From: Saccharothrix violaceirubra
GTDB taxonomy: Bacteria; Actinomycetota; Actinomycetes; Mycobacteriales; Pseudonocardiaceae
NCBI RefSeq assembly: GCF_014203755.1
Contig: NZ_JACHJS010000001.1
Span: 5,208,001-5,272,000 of the forward strand
Length of the DNA stretch: 64,000 nucleotides
Reading direction: 5' to 3'
The position numbers and the translations under genes were made by a program. Under the pieces are notes generated by a model. The model did not search any database and was not told the DNA's origin. It saw nothing but the letters and a program-made list of their open reading frames with translations. Each line of letters begins with the position of its first letter. The stretch's first letter is position 1. Below are positions 27,904-35,337 of this stretch, piece by piece.

Positions 27904-28896
27904 ATGGGTCTCGTACTGGTGCTGACACTCATCGCATTCCTGGCAGCCGCCAATGGGAGCAATGACGTGCCGAAGGGTGTGGCGACTCTCGTGGGTGCGG
28001 GAGTGACGAACTACCGCGTCGCGATCTTGTGGGGTACGGCGGCGACGCTCGTCGGGTGTGTGGTGTCACTGACGCTGGCGACGCGGATGACCGCCTTGTT
28101 CTCCACCGGGATCGTGTCCGTGGCTCCGACGACGGAGTTCACCATCGCCGTCCTCGTCGGTACGACCGGTTGGGTCGCGGTGGCGACGCTGCTGCGGCTC
28201 CCGGTGTCGACGACGCACGCCCTGGTCGGTTCGCTGGTCGGAGCCGGGACGATGCTGGCCGCCGACTCCGTCCGGTGGTCCGCCCTGTTGCCGAAAGTGG
28301 TCCAACCGCTGTTGTCGAGCGTGCTTGCCGCGTATGCGGTCTCGGCGGCGCTCGCCGCGTTGGGCCGTGTCCGGCGTCGACGAGTGGATGTGCCCGGCTC
28401 CGCGCGGGCGGACGTGGCGCGGGGCCGGGTGGTCGACGCGATCGTGGGTCGGGCGCACTGGGCCACCAGTGGCCTGGCCAGTTTCGCGCGTGGGCTCAAC
28501 GACACGCCCAAGATCGTCGCCATCGGTGCCGCCGCACTGGTGCCCGCGGGGTTCGCGACCTGGCACATCCTCGTGGTGGTGACAGTGGCGATGGCGGTCG
28601 GTTCACTCGCGGGTGGGCTCCGGATCGCCAAGCGGCTGGCCGAGGACGTCGTGACGATGAGCCACCGGGAGGGTTTCACCGCGAACCTGACCACCGCCGC
28701 GCTGGTGGGTGTCGGCGCGTGGGCGGGGCTGCCGATGTCCACGACGCAGGTGTCGACGGGTGCGATCGCGGGCTCGGCGGGTACGGCGGTACGGCGGATC
28801 AACGGGAAGACCGTCCGACAATTCGCTATCGCTTGGATTGTGACGCCGCCATTCGCGGGAACCGTGGCCGCATTGATCTTCCTCGTCCTCCGCTGA
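27904..28896 (+). CDS. PiT-family inorganic phosphate (arsenate?) transporter
   Basis: 330 residues from the ATG at 27904, preceded by GGGGGTGA; a GTG at 27895 is an alternative. Around ten membrane helices. Both halves carry the PiT signature: AAANGSNDVPKGVATLVGAG near the N-terminus and FARGLNDTPKIVAIGAAAL in the second half. PST(H/T) elements are also visible (LPVSTTHALVGSLVGAG, LPMSTTQVSTGAIAGS). PiT carriers move phosphate, often as a metal-phosphate complex, and transport arsenate as an analogue. It opens the arsenic island on the same strand with 116 bp to the radical SAM gene and shares a promoter motif with it. That suggests arsenic-responsive expression and a role in arsenate or phosphate supply. 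Confidence 0.88.
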   Translation: MGLVLVLTLIAFLAAANGSNDVPKGVATLVGAGVTNYRVAILWGTAATLVGCVVSLTLATRMTALFSTGIVSVAPTTEFTIAVLVGTTGWVAVATLLRLPVSTTHALVGSLVGAGTMLAADSVRWSALLPKVVQPLLSSVLAAYAVSAALAALGRVRRRRVDVPGSARADVARGRVVDAIVGRAHWATSGLASFARGLNDTPKIVAIGAAALVPAGFATWHILVVVTVAMAVGSLAGGLRIAKRLAEDVVTMSHREGFTANLTTAALVGVGAWAGLPMSTTQVSTGAIAGSAGTAVRRINGKTVRQFAIAWIVTPPFAGTVAALIFLVLR

Positions 28897-28901
28897 GCAC
28901 C

Positions 28902-28956
28902 TGATTAGACATCCCTCTAATCAACACCACCCGTCCGCCTATATCGAAGCATTGAC
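28902..28956 (+). promoter_or_regulatory. Candidate ArsR operator and promoter of the radical SAM operon
   Basis: An 8-bp perfect inverted repeat, TGATTAGA (28902-28909) and TCTAATCA (28916-28923) with a 6-bp spacer, is followed by TATATCGAAGCATTGACA (28940-28957), which contains a good -35 hexamer (TTGACA at 28952-28957). The motif TATCGAANNATTG is shared with the PiT upstream region. A repressor bound here would cover the -35. The dyad is AT-rich and lacks a U-tract, so it is a poor terminator. Confidence 0.5.
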
Positions 28957-29012
28957 ATGTCTCGCGACAGGGGTCGAAACTCTGTGCCACTCGTAGGATT
29001 CGGGGAGGGATC

Positions 29013-30245
29013 TTGACGGAGCGGAAGGTATTGGTCGTATCGGCGTTCGAAGCCGAGATGCAGCCCTTGGCCTCCGCGTGCGCCGCGGCGGCACTGAGTG
29101 AAGTCGGTGCCGAGGTGACAGCATGGGACGCCCACCTCTTCGCCCGTCCCGAACCGGTGGGCCGGTTCGATCTCGCGCTGGTCGGCGTGGGGCAGTTCGA
29201 GGGTCTGGCCCGCGGGTTGGACCTCGTCCGTCGGCTGAGGAACCGGGCTTCCCGCACGATCGTGTTCGGCCAGTATGCCCAGATGAACTCCGCCGCGTTC
29301 CTCGACGAGGCGGACGGGGTGCTGTTCGAGGAACCGGAACGGGTCGCACGGGAACTGGTGTCCGGTGAACTTGCGAACGTGCCGGCGCTGAGGGGTTCGT
29401 GGGGCATGGCGCCACGCCCTCCGCACCGCCGGTTGGCGTACACCAAGCCTGCCCGCGAACTGTTCCCCTCGTTGGTGCATTACCACGCCCACCACACCCG
29501 GTACGGCCTGATGGGCAACATCGAGGCGACTCGTGGTTGCCACCACCGGTGCACCTACTGCTCGGTCTACGGCGCCTACGACGGCGGGATCGCGCCGATC
29601 GAGGCCGAGGCGGTGGTGCGGGATGCCCTCCAGCTCGCCGACGAGGGCGTACGGCACTTCTGCTTCATCGACGCGGAGTTCTTCAACTCGCGCAGGCTCG
29701 GCATCCAGGTCGCGGAACGGATCGTCGCCGAGGTCGGGCCGTGCACGTTCGAGATGACCACCCGGGTCGACCACATCCTGGACTACACGGCCGAACTCGA
29801 ACGCTTCGTCGAGCTGGGCCTGCGGCGGGTGACGTCGGCGCTTGAGTTCCCGTCCGACCGTATCCTGCGGATCTTCGACAAGGGCATCGACCTGGGGGAC
29901 ACCCGGCGGGCGATCGCCGAGGCCGACCGGCTCGGGTTCGCGCTCAACCCGACCTTCATCCCGTTCACGCCGTGGGTGAGCTACGAGGAACTGCTGACCT
30001 TCGAGGACTTCCTCGCCGAGACCGGGCTGGAGCGGACGACCGATCCCACGGCGTTGCAGACAAGGTTGTTGCTGTTCAAGGGATCGCCGTTGCTCGGCTC
30101 TCCGTGGCTGGACGGTGTCGACACCGTCGACCGCGGGTTCTTCGTCGAGTGGACGCACCCGGACCGTCGGGTCGAGGAGCTGTGGCTGCGTCGCCGCCAG
30201 GACGCGGAGGACGTCGGCAAGGTGCGCTGCTGCGTCAAGTGCTGA
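29013..30245 (+). CDS. arsL: Radical SAM enzyme with C-terminal RCCVKC arsenic-binding-like motif (ArsL-like)
   Basis: 410 residues from TTG at 29013, with GGGAGG seven bases upstream. The N-terminal ~110 residues resemble a cobalamin-binding-like Rossmann domain (KVLVVSAFEAEMQPLASACAAAALSEVGAEV...DLALVGVGQFEGL) but no B12 DxHxxG motif is seen. The radical SAM core has RGCHHRCTYCSVYG (CxxxCxxC, residues ~175-183) and FCFIDAEFFNSRRLG. The protein ends in RCCVKC. From memory, ArsL of arsinothricin biosynthesis is a non-canonical radical SAM enzyme with a C-terminal RCCxKC arsenite-binding motif that moves the aminocarboxypropyl group of SAM to As(III). The arsM gene three positions downstream supports this. 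Exact chemistry here is inferred. Confidence 0.78.
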   Translation: MTERKVLVVSAFEAEMQPLASACAAAALSEVGAEVTAWDAHLFARPEPVGRFDLALVGVGQFEGLARGLDLVRRLRNRASRTIVFGQYAQMNSAAFLDEADGVLFEEPERVARELVSGELANVPALRGSWGMAPRPPHRRLAYTKPARELFPSLVHYHAHHTRYGLMGNIEATRGCHHRCTYCSVYGAYDGGIAPIEAEAVVRDALQLADEGVRHFCFIDAEFFNSRRLGIQVAERIVAEVGPCTFEMTTRVDHILDYTAELERFVELGLRRVTSALEFPSDRILRIFDKGIDLGDTRRAIAEADRLGFALNPTFIPFTPWVSYEELLTFEDFLAETGLERTTDPTALQTRLLLFKGSPLLGSPWLDGVDTVDRGFFVEWTHPDRRVEELWLRRRQDAEDVGKVRCCVKC

Positions 30246-30263
30246 GACCCGGGAGGCTGCCGA

Positions 30264-31466
30264 ATGAGTGGTTCGCACCGCGTCGTCGTGGAGTCGGGCA
30301 CCACGCTGCCCGACGGTGACTGGCCTTGGGAGCAGGGTGATCTGAAAGAGGCGTGGCCGTACCTGGGCCCCACCTGGTTGCGCGCCACCGAGAAGGCGCT
30401 GCCGGAAGCCGGACCGTGGCACACGGTGGCGCGTCGAGGCCGCGGTGAGATCGCCTACCTGCCTGGGTTCGTCTTCGACGGGCCTCCCGCCGTCGACTTC
30501 GATCCGCGCACCTACCTCGGGTGGCAGGCCGCGTCCGGGCAGGAGGTGTGCTGCGGCACCTCGGTCTGTTCCGACACCGTCGCCGAGATCGACGCGTTGG
30601 GCCTGGCGCCGTTCTTCCCCGTGCTCGTGCTCGGTTCGCCGTTGGGGTATCGGACGGAGGCCGCGTTCACCTTCTGGACCAGGTCGTTGTTCCCGACGCT
30701 GCTGGGCAACGCGGTCGAGTCGGCACTGGCCCAGGGCGTCCGGTCGGTGATCGCGCCGTGGATTCCCGATCGCCTGGGGAACGAGCACCTGGCCGGCTCG
30801 TTCGGTGCGGTGGGGGGAAGCACGACGTTCTGGGGTTACGAGGACTTCCTCCGACTGGACGCCACCGACTACGAGAGCCACCTCGAAGCCCTTCCCCTGA
30901 AACGACGTCGCAGGATCACCGAGGACTTCGACCGGGTCTCGGCGGCGCGGGTCGACCTCTCCCGGGTGACCGGCGAGGAGATCCGGCCGTTCGTGGGCCG
31001 GATCGCCGAGCTGACCTGCCTCAACCGGGAGAAGAACGGAGCGGGCGAGGAACCCTCGCACATCGAGACGATCCTGACCGCACTGCTCGACGCGGGCGCC
31101 GACGTGCGTTGTCACCTGGCCCGCAAGGACGGCGCGGTGGTCGGCGTGTGCGTGGCGATCCGCAAAGGCGACCGGCTGTTCCTGAAATGGGCCGGCTTCG
31201 ACTATGCGGTTCTGGGCGACCGCAGCGGCGTGTACTTCGGCCTGGTGCTCGACGCACCGGTACGCGAGGCGTACGACGAGGGCCTGCGCTTCGTCGAGTA
31301 CGGAGCCGGCGCGCACCAGGCGAAGGCGTTGCGGGGCTGCGCACCGCGCGCCGTGACCACCGGGCTCGTGGTGGCCGACACCGGTCTGCGCGAGCGGGTC
31401 GCCGGCCGGCTGGCGGAGTTCGGACGGACCAGGCACGAGGTGTTCGGCGGAGGGCGGAAGAGTTGA
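30264..31466 (+). CDS. FemAB/GNAT-like acyltransferase (peptidogalycan family)
   Basis: 400 residues, starting 18 bp after arsL. The fold pattern matches PF04339-type GNAT proteins: LPLKRRRRITEDFDRV in the middle, VGVCVAIRKGDRLFLKWAGFDY and GLRFVEYGAGAHQAKALRGCAPRAV near the end. Related proteins are annotated as peptidoglycan bridge or natural-product acyltransferases, some using aminoacyl-tRNA. Cys-rich spots (QEVCCGTSVCSD near residues 92-103) are unusual and could contact arsenic. In this operon it probably acylates or conjugates an organoarsenical intermediate. The function is inferred from context only. Confidence 0.68.
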   Translation: MSGSHRVVVESGTTLPDGDWPWEQGDLKEAWPYLGPTWLRATEKALPEAGPWHTVARRGRGEIAYLPGFVFDGPPAVDFDPRTYLGWQAASGQEVCCGTSVCSDTVAEIDALGLAPFFPVLVLGSPLGYRTEAAFTFWTRSLFPTLLGNAVESALAQGVRSVIAPWIPDRLGNEHLAGSFGAVGGSTTFWGYEDFLRLDATDYESHLEALPLKRRRRITEDFDRVSAARVDLSRVTGEEIRPFVGRIAELTCLNREKNGAGEEPSHIETILTALLDAGADVRCHLARKDGAVVGVCVAIRKGDRLFLKWAGFDYAVLGDRSGVYFGLVLDAPVREAYDEGLRFVEYGAGAHQAKALRGCAPRAVTTGLVVADTGLRERVAGRLAEFGRTRHEVFGGGRKS

Positions 31467-32566
31467 TCAGATTCATCGCGCTCAGCGGCTTTCTCGGCGC
31501 GGGCAAGACCACCACGATGCTGGCGGTGGCCAGGCGGCTGGAGGCCGCGGGCCGCCGGGTCGCGGTCGTCACCAACGACCAGAGCGACGATCTGGTCGAC
31601 ACGAAGCTGGCGCGCGGCGCCCTGGGTGCCGTCGGCGAGGTGACCGGAGGGTGTTTCTGCTGCCGGTTCGAGGACCTGGTCGACGTGGTCCGCGAGATCG
31701 TCGAGGAGCACCGGCCCGACACGATCATCGCCGAGTCGGTGGGCAGCTGCACGGACCTCCAAGCCACCGTCATCCGACCGCTTCGCCGCTACTACGGGAA
31801 CACGTTCGCGGTCGCGCCGTTGACTGCGGTCGCCGACCCCCTGCGCTTCCGGGCGTTCGCCCGCGTGTGGGAACGCGGTGAGCCCGACACCGACATGACC
31901 TACCTGTACCGGCGGCAGCTCGACGACGCCGAGGTGATCGTGGTCGGCAAGGCCGACGTGGTGCCCGCGGCCCACCTCGACGTGACCGAGGCAGCCGTGC
32001 GCGAGCACTTCCCGCACGCCAGGGTGCTGGTCTGCTCGGCGTTGACCGGCCTGGGCCTCGACCGGCTCGTCGCCGAGTGGAGCGTCGACGCCGCCGAGGG
32101 CCGGGACCTCGAAGTCGACTACGACCGGTACGCGGCGGCCGAGGCGGCGCTGGCCTGGCAGAACCGGACCTTCGACGTCGAAGCCGCCGGCGACGTGCTG
32201 CCGGTGGACTGGGGCCGGTCGGTGCTGCGCCGGATCGGCGAGGAGTGCGCCGTCCGCGACTGGCTGGTCGGACACGCGAAGGCGTCTCTCGAATCCTCCT
32301 CCGGCCTCACGAAGCTCGGCATCACCGGAACCGGAGTCGAGCCCGTGGTCGACGTCGAGACCCCGGACCCGGTGCGGACGTTCCGCGTGGTGCTCAACGC
32401 CCGGATCGCCTGTGAACCGGAGGAACTCGACCGACTCGTGGCCGAGGCCGTCGGCGCGGCCGACGAACGGTTCGGCACCGGGTCGCGGGGCGCCCCGGCG
32501 TCGGCGTTCAAGCCCGGCTATCCACGACCACTGCATCGACTCGCCGCGGAGGTGGGAAGGTCATGA
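31463..32566 (+). CDS. CobW/COG0523-type GTPase (metallochaperone-like)
   Basis: 367 residues from a TTG at 31463 that overlaps the upstream stop as TTGA, with GGAGG upstream. Walker A is GFLGAGKTTT (residues 9-18), the CxCC metal motif is GGCFCC (64-67), and VGKAD is the G4-type element. The C-terminal domain is shorter than in typical CobW. COG0523 proteins deliver metal ions, often zinc or cobalt, to target enzymes using GTP. Here it may serve the radical SAM or acyltransferase proteins, or handle As(III) through its cysteines. Its stop overlaps the arsM start (ATGA). Confidence 0.8.
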   Translation: MIRFIALSGFLGAGKTTTMLAVARRLEAAGRRVAVVTNDQSDDLVDTKLARGALGAVGEVTGGCFCCRFEDLVDVVREIVEEHRPDTIIAESVGSCTDLQATVIRPLRRYYGNTFAVAPLTAVADPLRFRAFARVWERGEPDTDMTYLYRRQLDDAEVIVVGKADVVPAAHLDVTEAAVREHFPHARVLVCSALTGLGLDRLVAEWSVDAAEGRDLEVDYDRYAAAEAALAWQNRTFDVEAAGDVLPVDWGRSVLRRIGEECAVRDWLVGHAKASLESSSGLTKLGITGTGVEPVVDVETPDPVRTFRVVLNARIACEPEELDRLVAEAVGAADERFGTGSRGAPASAFKPGYPRPLHRLAAEVGRS

Positions 32567-33294
32567 CCGTCGAGAGGGAAGATCTGGTCGAGCAGGTCAG
32601 GGCGCACTACGCGGCCAAGGCCACGACCTGCTGCGGCCCGTCGGACGTGACCGTGTTCGGGGTGGCCCGCTACGCCGACGTCAACCCCGACGAGGTGCCC
32701 GGACAGGCGCTGCTCGCGAGCCTGGGCTGCGGCAACCCCACGGCGGTCGCGGCACTCGGTCCGGGCGACCGCGTGCTCGACCTCGGCTGCGGCGCCGGTC
32801 TCGACGTCATCCTCAGCGCCCGCCGGGTCGGCACGACCGGAAAGGTCTACGGGCTCGACTTCCTGGACGAAATGCTCAGCCGCGCACGGGAGAACGTCGC
32901 GCTCGCGGGCGTGCACAACGTCGAACTGCTCAAGGGCACGATCGAGGCGATACCGCTGCCTTCGGACTCGGTGGACGTCGCGATCTCCAACTGCGTCATC
33001 AACCTGTCGGTCGACAAGCAGGAGGTCTTCCGCGAGTTGTTCCGCGTGCTGCGCGCGGGCGGCAGGCTCGGTGTGAGCGACGTCGTCGCCGACGACCGGC
33101 TCTCCCCGGCGGAGCGTGCTCGACGCGGCGGCCACGCCGACTGCATCGCGGGTGCCCTGTCGTTCACCGAATACCGGGAGGGCCTGCTCCAGGCCGGATT
33201 CGTCGAGCCGACGATCGAGGCCACCCACCCGGTCGCCGACGGCATGCACGGCGCGATCGTGCGGGCCGTCAAACCCGCTGGGTGCTGCGGATGA
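32563..33294 (+). CDS. arsM: Arsenite S-adenosylmethionine methyltransferase
   Basis: 243 residues. SAM-binding glycine motif VLDLGCGAGLD (residues 71-81), then GLDF and the post-I region. The three cysteines expected to bind As(III) are C56 (SLGCGNP), C144 (ISNCVINLS) and C194 (HADCIAGAL), and an N-terminal CC pair (23-24) and C-terminal CC (241-242) add further thiols. This is a complete ArsM by motif. ArsM methylates inorganic or organo-arsenic; in arsinothricin synthesis it methylates the ArsL product. Coupled to the GTPase gene upstream and the first arsR downstream by ATGA overlaps. Confidence 0.92.
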   Translation: MTVEREDLVEQVRAHYAAKATTCCGPSDVTVFGVARYADVNPDEVPGQALLASLGCGNPTAVAALGPGDRVLDLGCGAGLDVILSARRVGTTGKVYGLDFLDEMLSRARENVALAGVHNVELLKGTIEAIPLPSDSVDVAISNCVINLSVDKQEVFRELFRVLRAGGRLGVSDVVADDRLSPAERARRGGHADCIAGALSFTEYREGLLQAGFVEPTIEATHPVADGMHGAIVRAVKPAGCCG

Positions 33295-33611
33295 CGGACG
33301 AAGGCGTGGCGATCAGCGCGGAGTGCGCCGACTACCTCGCCGGACTGTTCAAGGCGATGGCCGACCCCGTCCGGTTGCGGCTGTTGAGCATCGTGCTGTC
33401 CCACAAGGACGGCGAAGCCTGCGTCTGCGAATTGACCAACGCCTTCGGCCTGTCCCAGCCGACGGTGAGCTACCACCTCAAAGTCCTCCACCAAGCCGGG
33501 CTGGTCGCCCGGGAGAGGCGAGGCACCTGGGTGTACTACCGCGCTGTTCCCGAGGCGATCGCCGAGGTGGCCGCGCTGGTGGGAGGCATGGACCGCGTCG
33601 GGACAGGGTGA
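33291..33611 (+). CDS. arsR: ArsR-family arsenic-responsive repressor (first of three)
   Basis: 106 residues. Winged HTH with DPVRLRLLSIV, recognition helix LSQPTVSYHLKVLHQAGLV and wing RRGTWVYYR. The As(III) cysteines C44 and C46 (EACVCELT) lie at the start of the DNA-binding helix, as in canonical ArsR. ATGA overlap with arsM. Should repress the island until trivalent arsenic binds. Confidence 0.92.
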   Translation: MTDEGVAISAECADYLAGLFKAMADPVRLRLLSIVLSHKDGEACVCELTNAFGLSQPTVSYHLKVLHQAGLVARERRGTWVYYRAVPEAIAEVAALVGGMDRVGTG

Positions 33612-33937
33612 TGGGCGCCGAGGCCGCGATCAGCGTCCGCCACGCCGAGGAACTCGCGAAGACCCTCAAGGCCCTTGCCCACCCGATCCGTCTCCGACTC
33701 GTGTCGCTGCTCGCGCACGAGCCGGACGGGGAAGCGTGCGTCTGCGCCATCTCGGCGGAATTCGGGGTCACCGGTCCGACCATCAGCCACCACCTGAGAT
33801 TGCTGCGCGAGGCGGGCGTCCTGGCGTGCGAACGCCGGGGCACATGGGTGTACTACCGCCTGAACCCGGACGTGCTGGACCCGGTGCTCCAGGCGATCCC
33901 GTTGACCTCGACATCTCCATCTATTATCGTCGATTGA
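33611..33937 (+). CDS. arsR: ArsR-family arsenic-responsive repressor (second of three)
   Basis: 108 residues, overlapping the previous stop by one base (TGATG). HPIRLRLVSLL, EACVCAIS (C43, C45), recognition helix VTGPTISHHLRLLREAGVL, wing RRGTWVYYRL. It keeps the CxC metal site but differs in the recognition helix from the first copy (TGPTISHH versus SQPTVSYH), so it may read a different operator. The tail TSTSPSIIVD lies over the candidate operator for the third arsR. Confidence 0.9.
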   Translation: MGAEAAISVRHAEELAKTLKALAHPIRLRLVSLLAHEPDGEACVCAISAEFGVTGPTISHHLRLLREAGVLACERRGTWVYYRLNPDVLDPVLQAIPLTSTSPSIIVD

Positions 33938-33941
33938 CGAT
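33924..33941 (+). promoter_or_regulatory. Candidate operator at the third arsR
   Basis: ATCGTCGATTGACGAT (33926-33941) is a perfect inverted repeat (ATCGTC, 4-bp spacer, GACGAT) running into the ATG of the third arsR. TTATCGTCGATTGAC (33924-33938) resembles the TATCGAANNATTGAC motif upstream of the radical SAM gene. The locally AT-rich patch (CTATTATCG) stands out inside a GC-rich operon and may host an internal promoter. Confidence 0.45.
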
Positions 33942-34260
33942 GAACGAAGTTCCGGCAGTTGACCAGGAGACCGCCGAGGTCTACGCCTCGTGGTTCCGCG
34001 CGCTCTCCGATCCCTCGCGGATCAGAATCCTGAACCTCCTCGCGCGACAGGAGGCACCGATGTCGGTCGGCGAAGTCGTCGACGCGGTGGACATCGGCCA
34101 GTCGACCGTGTCCCACCACCTCAAGATCCTGCGCGAGGTCGGATTCGTCGTCGGCACCCGCGAAGGCACCTCGACGCGGTACGAGGTCAACAGGGCCTGT
34201 GTCACCAAGTTCCCCACCGCCGCCGACGTGGTGATGGGGGTACGACCCGACGACTCGTAG
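33940..34260 (+). CDS. arsR: ArsR/SmtB-family repressor without the canonical CxC site (third of three)
   Basis: 106 residues. DPSRIRILNLLARQ, recognition helix IGQSTVSHHLKILREVGFV, wing TREGTSTRYEVNRACVTKF. The CVC motif of the other two copies is replaced by PMSVGEV, and the only cysteine is C-terminal (RACVTKF). It may sense by a different site or respond to an organoarsenical. It sits immediately before the permease (18 bp), so it may control export separately. Confidence 0.85.
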   Translation: MNEVPAVDQETAEVYASWFRALSDPSRIRILNLLARQEAPMSVGEVVDAVDIGQSTVSHHLKILREVGFVVGTREGTSTRYEVNRACVTKFPTAADVVMGVRPDDS

Positions 34261-34278
34261 TACTCGTAGGAGGAACGG

Positions 34279-35337
34279 ATGGACCGCTTGGGCGACATCC
34301 TGGAGTTCACCTGGAAGTACCTTCTCCACCTCACGCCGTGGTTCCTGCTCGCGGTCGTGCTCGGCATCGTCGCGAACCTGTTCGCGCTGGACATCCTGGC
34401 CCGGCGCGCGTTCACCAAACACGGGGTGCTCGCCATAGTGGCGACGACCGCGATCGGCGCGTTCAGCCCGTTCTGCTCCTTCACCGTCATCCCCCTGATC
34501 CGACGGTTCCTCGCGGTCGGCGTGCCGCTGTCCGCTGTCATGGCGTTCTGGGTGGCCTCACCCTCGATGGACCCCGAGATCTTCGGCCTGTCCGCCGCGC
34601 AGTTGGGGATGCCCATCGCACTGGCCCGTCTTCTCGGCGCGCTGGCCCTGAGTCTCGCCGCCGGGTTCATCGTCCTCGCGTTCGAGAAGCGCGGCCACCT
34701 GCTCGACCCGTTGCGCAAGGACGTCGTCGAGGAAGCCGCCGCGCCGAGTTGCCGGCAGGTACCGGTGGCGGCGGGAGCCGGCGACGGGCCGGGCGCTCCG
34801 GCTTCGGACGACACCCGGCCGAGCGCGTGCGACGCGGCCGTGCGACCGGAGCCGACCTCGTGCGGTGCGACGCCGACTGTGGTCGACGACGGCGCACCCT
34901 GGTGGCCGATGGTCCGCAAGAACCTGCGCGAGGCGAACCCGGTCGCGCTGCTCAAGGAGGCGTGGGGCGACACCATCCGACTGGGAAAGTGGTTCCTTCT
35001 GGCCCTGATCGCCGACGCCGTCATCGTGTTCTACCTGCCGGGCGAGGTCATCGCGAACACCGTGGGCGGCGGCCTGCTCTCCATCCTCGTCGCGGCACTG
35101 GTCAGTTTCCCGTTGTACGTCAACGGGGTCGGTGCCATCCCGATCGTCGACGGCCTGCTCATCAAGGGCATGGACGCCGGCGCGGCGGTGACGTTCCTGC
35201 TGGCCGGCGCGGTCAGCACGATCCCGGCGATGGCCGCCGTGCGGTCGATCGTCAACTGGCGGGTCTTCTCCGTGTACCTGGGAGTCGGGTTCTTCGGCAG
35301 CGTGATCATCGGCTACCTGTCGTGGCTGTGGCTCTGA
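34279..35337 (+). CDS. arsP: ArsP-like permease with cysteine-bearing central loop
   Basis: 352 residues, with AGGAGG upstream of the ATG. Two membrane bundles: residues ~15-135 (WFLLAVVLGIVANLF, GAFSPFCSFTVIPLIRRF) and ~225-352 (FLLALIADAVIVFYLPGE, LVSFPLYVNGVGAIPIVDGLL, GAAVTFLLAGAVSTIPAM). This is the DUF318 permease pattern to which ArsP, an efflux permease for trivalent organoarsenicals, belongs. The cytosolic loop (~145-210) is low-complexity and carries Cys158, Cys184 and Cys195. Probably exports the pathway product or methylarsenite. Its 3' end overlaps the following gene. Confidence 0.8.
   Translation: MDRLGDILEFTWKYLLHLTPWFLLAVVLGIVANLFALDILARRAFTKHGVLAIVATTAIGAFSPFCSFTVIPLIRRFLAVGVPLSAVMAFWVASPSMDPEIFGLSAAQLGMPIALARLLGALALSLAAGFIVLAFEKRGHLLDPLRKDVVEEAAAPSCRQVPVAAGAGDGPGAPASDDTRPSACDAAVRPEPTSCGATPTVVDDGAPWWPMVRKNLREANPVALLKEAWGDTIRLGKWFLLALIADAVIVFYLPGEVIANTVGGGLLSILVAALVSFPLYVNGVGAIPIVDGLLIKGMDAGAAVTFLLAGAVSTIPAMAAVRSIVNWRVFSVYLGVGFFGSVIIGYLSWLWL

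Noticed and set aside
28902..28923. Terminator of the PiT gene
   Set aside because: The stem is AT-rich, only 8 bp and without a U-tract; an operator is more likely.
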